NCBI GenBank assembly: GCA_027449965.1
Contig: DAIDKP010000024.1
Coordinates: 1 to 64,000, forward strand
Length of the DNA stretch: 64,000 bases
Reading direction: 5' to 3'
DNA from: Acidobacteriaceae bacterium
Lineage (GTDB): Bacteria > Acidobacteriota > Terriglobia > Terriglobales > Acidobacteriaceae
Shown: positions 1 to 8,800 of the stretch, piece by piece
How the letters are laid out: every line of letters begins with the position of its first letter
How positions within the stretch are numbered: the stretch's first letter is position 1
Notes under the pieces: model-generated
The model's input: only the letters and a program-made list of their open reading frames with translations
Database searches by the model: none
What the model was told of the DNA's origin: nothing
Translations under genes and position numbers: made by a program

Positions 1-713
1 GTCTCCACCAGCCGTTCCATCTCCTCGATCGCCCCGCCGTACCACTCCGGCGGAATCTCCGCCGCTGCATCCCAGATCTGCTCCACCGGCATCGTCTCCA
101 TCCGGCTCAGCCACGGTTCAAAGCTCTCCCAGCCCGTCACCCTGCCATAGACCGCATTCCGCGGATACACCCCGCGCAGCGGCGCATCCTCAAACTTCCA
201 CTCCCCGGCATGGAAGCAGAATCCCTGGTCAATAAAGACCGCCGTATACCGCCGCTCCCGCGCCGACCGCGTAAACACCGCCTGCCGTCCATTGGCATTG
301 CCCGTCCACTTGTCCAGCGCCAGCATCCCGGCAAACTCCGCCAGGTTCCGCACCTCGCCCAACTGCTCCTCCGGCAGATAATCCATCACCTGCCCCGGCA
401 TCAGTCCGCCCACATACCGCGCGCCAAAGTTCAGCCCCGCCGCGCACGGCTCGCGTCGCCGTCCCAGGTCCACCTGCAACTCCGGCGTATGCTCCACCAG
501 CCACGCGGAAACCTCCACAACCTCTGTCTCCGGAACGGTCAGCCCCACCGCGGCCGCCAGCCGCGTCGCCAGCATCTCATTCGCCAGCACCCGCTCATGC
601 TGCGGATTGTTGCGAAACTTCACCACATACAGCCGCCCATCGGAGCCAAGCATCAACTGCCCCTGCGCCCCGCCCCGCATCCGCCGAATCTGCTGCACCG
701 CCTGCACCGCCAA
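1..713 (-). CDS. HipA-like kinase, C-terminus cut by window edge
   Basis: The reading frame runs off the left edge, so about 237 N-terminal codons are visible. The protein opens with QAVQQIRRMRGGAQG, then LYVVKF (the lysine expected to contact ATP) and NPQHERVLANEMLA. Further on come LDKWTGNANGRQ, which fits a kinase catalytic loop (Asp followed by Asn), and FIDQG, which fits the metal-binding DFG-like site. These match the HipA-like kinase family (HipA_2 type), stand-alone proteins of about 260 residues related to the persistence kinase HipA. No ATG lies near the start; TTG at 713 has GGGGGA nine bases upstream, and GTG at 707 or 698 is possible. A frame stop at 720-722 bounds it. The substrate cannot be read from sequence. 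The terminase gene lies upstream on the same strand, 268 bases away. Confidence 0.8.
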   Translation of the reverse strand, partial: MAVQAVQQIRRMRGGAQGQLMLGSDGRLYVVKFRNNPQHERVLANEMLATRLAAAVGLTVPETEVVEVSAWLVEHTPELQVDLGRRREPCAAGLNFGARYVGGLMPGQVMDYLPEEQLGEVRNLAEFAGMLALDKWTGNANGRQAVFTRSARERRYTAVFIDQGFCFHAGEWKFEDAPLRGVYPRNAVYGRVTGWESFEPWLSRMETMPVEQIWDAAAEIPPEWYGGAIEEMERLVE

Positions 714-862
714 ACCCGTTCATCCCCCGTCGCGCCACGCTCATCGCCCACCCACGCGCTAATCCGGATTCTACCCGCTCCAACCAACACCCAGACTCCC
801 CCATCAACTCCCCCACCAAAATCTCCCATCAAGCCTTTGCGCTTGCTCTTGCTTCTCTCGCT

Positions 863-984
863 GTCATTCCCGCAGAGAATCTGCTTCTGCCCTTGCCCAT
901 ACTCCCAACCCACCCTGCGACCAACGGGAGCGGCCCCAAAAGCCCGTGGCGCGCAAAGCGCGCGGCTGCCCCACCCAGTGGTCA
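863..984 (+). repeat. Interspersed repeat, copy 1
   Basis: The segment begins GTCATTCCCGCAG, continues with an AATCTGCTT block, then CCACCCTGCGACC, a GCGCGC-aaa-GCGCGC hairpin, and ends CCCCACCCAGTGGTCA. The same blocks in the same order occur at 2791-2897, and a shorter inverted copy at 19322-19380. Its right end includes the TGA stop of the terminase gene (982-984, minus strand). It occupies most of the 268-base gap between the kinase and terminase genes; nothing else was seen in that gap. Confidence 0.7.
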
Positions 985-2607
985 GCCGGCCCGCCGATAG
1001 TTCCCTGCGCGAAGCGGAATATGCCGTTGCATCATTCTTCCACCCAGCATCTGTTCCCGCGCCGCCAGTCCAATGGCCATCGCCATCACGCGATCGTCGT
1101 GGGTTCCGCTGCGTGCGCCCGCGCTGCCATTAGCCAACCGCACAAAGCTGCGACACTCCATCAGCAGCCCGCGGCTGTTCAGCGCCTGCGGATGTTCCTG
1201 CACCACCGCCGCCAGCCGCGCCAGCACCATCGGACGTGTCAAGGTCGTCGTCAGCCATCCCGGCTGTCCATCCCCCGCCACCCAGATCTCGTGATACCCC
1301 ACCGTCTCGCTCAATCCCAGCAGCACCGCCGCCCCATGATTGTTCCGCTCCACCACCACCGGAGCCTCATTGAACCGCCGCGCCAACCCCGCCACCTCAC
1401 GCGCCAGATCGCTCCCGCCCAGATGTGCCGCAAACTCCGCGCACTGCATCCCGCTTTCCAGGTCCAGCACCTCGGCCACTGAATAGTCACCCTCCGAGCC
1501 GCCTCCAGCCGGGTCCACCGCCACCAGATACCGCCGCCCGCACACCGGCGGCAGATATACCTCCAGCCTTCCGTTATGCATCCGTTCCGTCGGCTCGCCC
1601 AGCTCCGCCAGTCGCTTCTCCACAGCCTCCTGGTCAAAGTACATCTCGCCGGAAACCAGAAAGCATCGCTCCGCATCCTCGGCAAACTCCTGACGCGCCA
1701 GCGGTCCCTGCGTCGCCATCATCTTCCGTCGATACGCAAGCTGTTCCAGATCCAGACCGCGCTCCACAAACATCTCCAGCTCCTCGTCCGACAAGCTCTC
1801 CTCATCCACCGCCGGCAGCCGATAGCTCTTCTCCATCCACCACGGAAAAAAGTGCTTCACCATCCCCGTCTCTTCGGCGCGCATCCACTCGTCATAGAAG
1901 CAGCCGCTCGCCCCGTTCGGCGTCGACTCCAGCACCAGTTCCGTCTCCGCTCCCGCGCTTCCCGGCGCCAGCGACGCCCGCAATCCCGCCAGCGTCTCCT
2001 TCCCATCCCCCGGCCAGCGCGAAACCTCCGAGCAGTGCAGATTCTGCACCGTCATCCCTCGACCCGCATTCCTGTCCGCCGCGCTCACCACACGAAACTC
2101 CGAATCGATCTTCGGAAATCCGATCTGCCGTACATTCAGCCGATTCGTCACCAGCACGCCGTCCTTCAACCCTCGCGGCAAATGCTCCACATACCGATGC
2201 ACAATCCGCAGAATCTCCTCCGCCGCATCCTGCGTATGCGCCACCAGCAGCGTCAGCGTCCCTGGCCGCGTCACCGTCTTCAGCAGAAACCTCCCCGCCA
2301 CCCACGTCGTCATCCCCATCTGCCGCGCCTTCAGCACAATATTCGCGTCCCCGCGATGCCGCTCAAACGCTTGCTGCGCCGCATTCGGCTTCAGCAGATG
2401 CAACCGGCCATCCTTGCCCCTCACCTTCAGCAGATTGCTCGCCAGAAAAATCAGCGGAGTCTTCCCCTTCAACTTCGTCGAGGGCACATCCAGAATCTCC
2501 CCCAGCTTCATCAGTTCTTCCCGATCCCGCATCTCCCGCAACGCCACCCTCTGCGCCTCGCGTTGCTGCTGCATCCGTTCCAGTTGCTTCAGCTTTCCTT
2601 GCGCCAA
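982..2607 (-). CDS. Phage-type terminase large subunit, isolated
   Basis: The 541-residue protein has the layout of a large terminase, the motor and nuclease that packages phage DNA. The ATPase part has VLKARQMGMTT near residue 87, the Walker A variant usual in these proteins, LHCSEVSRW as a likely Walker B region, and LESTPNG as the coupling motif. The nuclease part has VAVDPAGGG near residue 364, VVVERNNHG and GTHDDRVMA near residue 502, which would supply the acidic metal-binding residues. No motif looks broken. TTG at 2607 is preferred because AGAGGAG lies six bases upstream; ATG at 2522-region downstream positions is less likely. No small terminase, portal, capsid or protease gene is recognisable nearby, so it is either a remnant kept intact or recruited for another role. 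Confidence 0.85.
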   Translation of the reverse strand: MAQGKLKQLERMQQQREAQRVALREMRDREELMKLGEILDVPSTKLKGKTPLIFLASNLLKVRGKDGRLHLLKPNAAQQAFERHRGDANIVLKARQMGMTTWVAGRFLLKTVTRPGTLTLLVAHTQDAAEEILRIVHRYVEHLPRGLKDGVLVTNRLNVRQIGFPKIDSEFRVVSAADRNAGRGMTVQNLHCSEVSRWPGDGKETLAGLRASLAPGSAGAETELVLESTPNGASGCFYDEWMRAEETGMVKHFFPWWMEKSYRLPAVDEESLSDEELEMFVERGLDLEQLAYRRKMMATQGPLARQEFAEDAERCFLVSGEMYFDQEAVEKRLAELGEPTERMHNGRLEVYLPPVCGRRYLVAVDPAGGGSEGDYSVAEVLDLESGMQCAEFAAHLGGSDLAREVAGLARRFNEAPVVVERNNHGAAVLLGLSETVGYHEIWVAGDGQPGWLTTTLTRPMVLARLAAVVQEHPQALNSRGLLMECRSFVRLANGSAGARSGTHDDRVMAMAIGLAAREQMLGGRMMQRHIPLRAGNYRRAG

Positions 2608-2790
2608 CTCCCACTCCTCTCTGTTCGGCGGCCAACCGTTCCCACCCCACCCGTGCGCAACACGACCACCCCATCGACCCCGCAACGTCCCGCCACGTCG
2701 GGAGCCGCCCGCCTGCCCGGGCCGCCTCGCGCATCCCCTGTGAACCTGCCCCCATCCCCGCACACCGCTTCCACTTCTGTCTTTCTTGTT

Positions 2791-2897
2791 GTCATTCCCG
2801 CAGGGAATCTGCTTTTCCAGGCGCCCTGCGCCACCCCACCCCGCGACCACCGGGAGCGCCACCGCGCAAACGCGCAGTGGCCCCACGCAGTGGTTCA
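2791..2897 (+). repeat. Interspersed repeat, copy 2
   Basis: This copy holds GTCATTCCCGCAGGGAATC, whose core ATTCCC-gca-GGGAAT is a perfect inverted repeat, then CCACCCCGCGACCACCGGGAG, a GCGC-aaac-GCGC hairpin and CCCCACGCAGTGGTTCA. Its right end contains the TGA stop of the giant fibre gene (2895-2897, minus strand), just as copy 1 contains the terminase stop. It fills the right part of the 287-base gap between the two genes; the left part is C-rich with no feature seen. Confidence 0.72.
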
Positions 2898-5800
2898 GTT
2901 TCCGCCGCACCAGTAGCGCACGCTGTAGCCGGTCCCGGCCGTCAGCGCCGCATCCGCTGTCAGGGTCAGCGCCGTCGTCGTCTCCGACCACTCCACCGCG
3001 TTCACGGCTCCGCTTCCCGCCAGCGTCGCATTCACCACGCAGTTGGCGTTGTTCACATGCACAAACGGAAACGTCAGCGTCGCCACCGTTCCGGTCGTCG
3101 TTGCCGTTCCGGTCGTCAGCGTCAGCGTGCCGCTCACGCCGTCGCAGACGTGCCCGCTGGCGCAGCCAATCGTTGCGCCCGTACCAGCCGCCGTGCCTGC
3201 CGCCAGCGTCATTCCCCCGCTTCCGGCCACGCTCTGTGCCGTCTCCGCTCCTGCCACAGCCACGGTAAACGGTCCCGTCGAGCCGCTGTTGGTCAAGTTC
3301 AGCGTCTCGGCGCCGTTCGTTCCTGGCATACAGCTTGGCTGTATGTTCATCGCATCCATCGCGCTTGCGCTCCCGTTCCAATAGAAGCCCTGTATCGACA
3401 CAAAGCCCCCGTTGATGCACTGCGTTGCTGTTGCATACGCCGTCCCATTGATCAGCACCAGCGGCGCACCCGCGTTCACGCGTATCCCGCCATAGTTCGT
3501 CTGCAACAGATTCGCCGTCACCGTTCCCGGCACCGACAGGTCGCCTGCTCCGGTCACCGTCATCGCAGCTGTATTCGCGTTCGACCCTCCTTCATACACA
3601 ATCAGCCCGCCCGTACCGCTGCCGCTTCCGTTGTTGATCGTAACCGCATTCGCGCCCGCGCCCGCATTGATCGCCGTCTGCCCGTTTTGATACGCGACGA
3701 TTCTGTCCATGCTGTTCGCCGCATCCGTCATCCGCAGCGCATTGCCAGAGTCCTTCTTCCATGTCCACTCCGTCGCCCCGGTATAGCTGTTCCAGGCCAC
3801 CGTCCCGTTCTGCTCTGCGCTCGTTCCCGGCTGGATCGCCAATGTCTCTGCGGCATTCGTCGCATTCGTCAGGTTCACGTTCCCCGTCGCCGTCGTTGTC
3901 CCCGTCAGCGTCGGCGCGGCAATCGACGGACTCGTCGCCAGCACTGCGCTGCCCGTGCCCGTCGTCCCGAGGCCGCTCACCGTCGTGCCCGTCGTCGCGT
4001 AATACGCCAACTGGCCCGCCGTTCCGCTCGCCACCGTGCCCGCTCCACCGCTGGTCGCGCCGCAGCCCGTGCAGCTTGCCACCGTCAGATTGCCGCTTCC
4101 GTCAATCTTCGCCACCGTCGTCGGCGTCGCCCCGCCAGAGTAGAACACCACGCCGCCCGTACCCGCATTTGCCTCCACATTGAAGCGCACCGCGCCCGTT
4201 CCCGCCGCATCCAGATACTCATCCCCGTTCTGATACGCCTTCAGGTGGTCCAGCCCGTCAATCGCGGAATTCAGCGCCCAGTTGTTCGATCCATCCTTCA
4301 CCATGTACCACTGGCTCGCCCCCGTGTAGTCCTTGTAAATGAAGCTCTCCTTCTGCGTCGTCGTCGCGCCCGCCTGCAGCGTCTGGTCAATCTCCGCATT
4401 CGCCGCGTTCTTCACCGTCGTCGATCCGGTGAACGTCGTCGCGCCGCCCACGGCCAGCGTCCCCAGAAAATCCGCATTGCCGCTCCCGTCCACCGTCGCC
4501 ACCGTCGTCGGCGACGCGCCGCCGCTGGAAAACGCCACGCCGCCCGTGCCCGCGTTCCCGCTGCACTGGAAACAAACATTCCCTGTCCCGGTTCCGTTGA
4601 TCGCAGTCGAATTGTTTCCCGCCGCGTTCTGCTCCTCCATCTGCAACCGGATCACGCCGTTGATCAAGTCCTGAAATATCCAGTTCGACTGTCCGCTCCC
4701 ACCGTCCGTCAATCCCCACAGCCAGTTGTACTGCGTCGCCGACGTCCCGTTGTCCACCTGGCTCTCCCACTCCAGTCCGCGCACATTGCCCGCGCCCGTG
4801 CCCAGTCGATAGTGGTTGGTCACCGTCGCGTCCTTCTGGCTCGCATACCAGTCTCCGTTCAACCCGTTGAACGTCCGGTGAAACGCATCCCAGAAGCTGT
4901 TCCGGCTGCCGTTGTCGATCAGCGCTCCGGTAAACATCGTCCCACCCGTCATCCAGCTATTGAACTGGCTGCCCGCATCCGCCTCAACCTGCGTCGTCGA
5001 GCCTTCGTTCCTCACCCCCACCAGCGTATTGTTCTGCGCATTCGACCCCAGATGCACCGCCGTCGAGCAGCCCTCCACATCGCCGCCAGTAAACGTGTTC
5101 CCATCGCCCTGCACCAGATTTACACCCACCGTTCCCGCAATCGCGCTTCCGCTCGCTGTCGGACAATCGATATGCAATCGAAGAAACGTACTCGCATTCA
5201 CCCAGTCCGTCGTCGCCGCATTCGCCACCTGATGCCCCACCGCATTCACCGCAATCTGGAACCCGTTGATGTCCTGGTCAAAGAACGTTCCACCCGTGTA
5301 GTTGCCCGTCCCATCCAGTTGCAGCGCCGTCTGGTTCGCGTTGCCCAGGTAGTAGTCGCTTTCCAGATCCAGCTCCTGCACCCGCCACGCCGCCAGCGCT
5401 TCCGTCGCCGCGCTCGTCGATCCGGTCGTGTTCACCAGCACGTTGTCCATCGCAAAGCCCATCGTGTCCTGCGCATAGGTCGAGTCGCCCACCTGAATCG
5501 CCGCGCCAGCTCCCGAATACGCCAGCACCGTGCCGCCGCTCATCCCGCTTGCCGCCGTGCCTCCGCGCAGCGCGCAGCCATGCAGCTTCACCCCTCGCAC
5601 CCCCGCCGGAATCACCAGCGGAGCCGTCATCGTGATCGTCGCGCACGGCAGGTCGATCCGCGTATTCGGCACACTCACCGTCACCGCCGCGCTGATCGTC
5701 TGCGCGCCCGTATAGTTCCGCGCATCGCAGGTTCCGCCGGTCGCCGGCAGCCCGCCAATACAGGCTGCAAGCTGCGCTCCAAAGTTCGCTCCGCTCTCCT

Positions 5801-8800
5801 GATCGGTCTCCGTCAGTCCACCCACCGTCTTCGCCGTCAACGTGCCGCTGAAGATCGTCGCAGCCGCCGTCAGACTTGCGCCGCCCAGGTTGGCCAACGC
5901 CTGCGCCGCATCTGCCGCGCCCGTGCCACCAAAGCTCAACGCCAGCGTGCCCGTTGAAACGTTGCTCGCGTTCAGGCCCGTCAGGTTGCCTCCGGCAAGC
6001 TGCGGAGCCGTCTGCCACGTCGGTACAAACGCGCCCGTCCCATTGCCCACATCCACCAGCAGCGCCGGTGTCGTTGAGCTGTTGCCCGCCAGCCGCGTCG
6101 GATTCCCATTCGCATCGCCCACCACCAGGTCGCCCTCGCTTTGAGTCAACGAACCGCTTGTCGTCACCGCGCCGCCGCTGGTTGTCGGCGGCGTAGGCGA
6201 AGCGGCACCGGCCAGCAGAAACGCCTGATACGTGCCCGCCGGATAGCTGGCCGTATTCGTCGTCGGATTGCAGGCCGTCAGTGCCATCGTCCCCGCCGCC
6301 GTCATCGTGCCGCTCAACTGCAACCCATTCACGCTTGCAGGCGGTGCCACATACAGAATCCCGTCCGTCGCCGCCGCATTGGGCAGCGTAATACCCGGCA
6401 CCGTCGCGCAGCTCTGCGGCCTCACCGTTCCCCCGGCAATCGCAAACGCCTGCTCAGCAAAATCGGTCACCGGCAGCGTCGCATCCGCCGTGCTGATCAC
6501 ACCAGGCCGCACGCGCAGCCCAGGCATCTGCACCGCCGTCAGCCCCTGCAACCCGACGAAGCCGTCGTTCTCCAACACAAAATAACGCGGCGGCTGGTTC
6601 ATACTTGCATTCAATCCATCCGCGTTGCGCATGCACCACGCATCGTCATACCCGCCCACGCTCCCATGCAGACAAAACTCGCCCGAATCAAAGTTCACCT
6701 CTCCCGGCAAGCCCGTTCCCGTCGAATGCCCCAGGCTGAGTCGCAGGGTCGTCACCGGCGCGGTGCGCGGCACGATCACCGATGCGGCAATGCTGTCCGT
6801 GTTCGTAAGATAGGTTCGAAAGTCCCCCAACTGCTGCGTCTGACTCACCTGCGGCGGTTCGGCCACTGTGTCGGCGATCGGCGATCCCGACACATTGATA
6901 TTGCGCGCCGTCATGTTCTGGAAGTCATAGAGCAGCACCGCGCCCATCAGTTGGTTATCCACGCTGTCATAGGGATTCGGACAGCCTGAGGAACCATATG
7001 CGCCATAGGCGGGGGTGGCGTCGCACCAGCCCACCAGCTCCGTCCCGATCGAATCAATCGTCCAACCTGTCGCCGCCGTCGCAATAATCGGATAGTTCTG
7101 CGTGAACTTGATATTCGCATCGTGCAGATATACTCCGATCACTGGCCGGTAATAGCGCGAATAGGTGGCAAACATCACGTGATAAACCCCGCGCCACAGC
7201 GAATCCATCACCCCGCCAGCTGGAGCCTTGTTCTGGTCTGTCAGCCGTGTCTGGTTATCCTGCTCGTGGAAGAAGTAAGTGTTGAACCAGGTATCCAGAG
7301 CGTTTTGGGCGGTCTGTGACTGCGCCTGCGTTGACCAGTTGAATCCGTAAAAGATGATTCCATCCACCGATGTGCCATCGCCCAGGTTGTAATCATTCAA
7401 CACCGCATTCCCCTCGATGCTGGTACCCGGTGCGCGTGACTTCCACCAGCCGCCGATGATCAGCCCTGACATCATCCCTTGCAGGTTCAGGTTGCGAAAG
7501 TGGTTGAACTGCGACGACCCCAGAAGCAATGCCATACCGACTCCGTTCATCGTCACACGATCCCACTGCCAATACGCCGCCGAGACCGTCGTTGCCGCAA
7601 TGAACGCCTGCGATATATTCAGGTCATAGAGATTCCACGAGGCGATCGCAGTATCCGAGCCAAAAATCGCAAAGTAGGGCGCAGCCATCGTGTACTGCGA
7701 AGCTGAAATTGCATTCCCGGTAAAGCTCGAAGTGATCGTCGCGCCGTTGCCATAAATCGTCAGCGAATTCGATTGTGTGCTGGGGATGCGAATCGCATAA
7801 CCCAGATATCCCGGCGTCTCCGGCGACAGATTCGTACAGGGAACACCGTTACAAGTGTCCGTGCTGGGTGCCGTGCCGTCGTCCCACGCCGTCTGCATAT
7901 ACCCGGTAATCGTTCCGATGAAGTAGGTCTTGCCCTGCGTCAGAGTCACTGATCCGGCGTGTGTTCCGTTGCCGGTGGCAAATTCAATGGCATTGTTGAA
8001 GCACTGCGTATCGTCCGTCACGCCGTCGCCCGCACAGCCAAAGTCATCCACGCGAATGTCGGCGGAGTAGGTCGTTACGCCGCGCCGCTGATCGAGCACC
8101 GGCGCTGGCTGCTTCGTTGCCGATGGCGGAGCCACGGCGATCGTCGGGCAGCTTGTGTAGCCGCTTCCACCGCTTGTCACCGTGTAGCTGGACACCTCAC
8201 CGTTGCTCAGATTCGCCGTCACCTGCAATCCACTGCCGCCGCCGCCACTCACCGTCACCAGTGGATCCACCGTATAACCCTGCCCAAGCTGGCCGGGAAT
8301 CACGGAGGTGACCGCCCCGTTCTGCGTCGGATCATAGACACACTGCGCCGTCGCCTGCATCGCCGCATTCTGCGCAAACGTTCCCGTCGTTCCCGGCGGT
8401 ATCAGCGCTGAAGCCGCGCTGCTCACGCAGCCGCTCACGCTTGGCGAAAGCGCACAGTTGGTCGTCCCGTCAATCACCGGAGCATTCAGCGCTCCGGTCA
8501 TCGTGCCGCCGGCCAGCGGCAGTTCACCGCTGCCGCTGGCAATCTGGCTGGCCACGGCCTGATCCACATATGCCTTGTTCGCCGCCTGCTCCGGAGCCGT
8601 TGGCGCATTGGCCACCAGCAACTGCTGAAACGCGGGCACAAAGGCCATCCAGGCCGTCTCCACATTGGTGGACGTGCTGGGCGGCATGCCCTGCGCATTC
8701 ACCGCATTGCCCTGCGTCGCGCTGTCGCAGGCAGAGATTCCCGTGACTGTGTTGTAGGGAATGCGGAAGATCTGCCAGCTCGTCGTCAGATTCACCGTCT

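Noticed and set aside
1425-5957. A 1510-codon plus-strand open frame running across the terminase and giant gene
   Set aside because: It is antisense to two genes with clear protein motifs, is extremely rich in Arg, Pro and Ser, and arises because G-ending codons on the minus strand leave few stops on the other.
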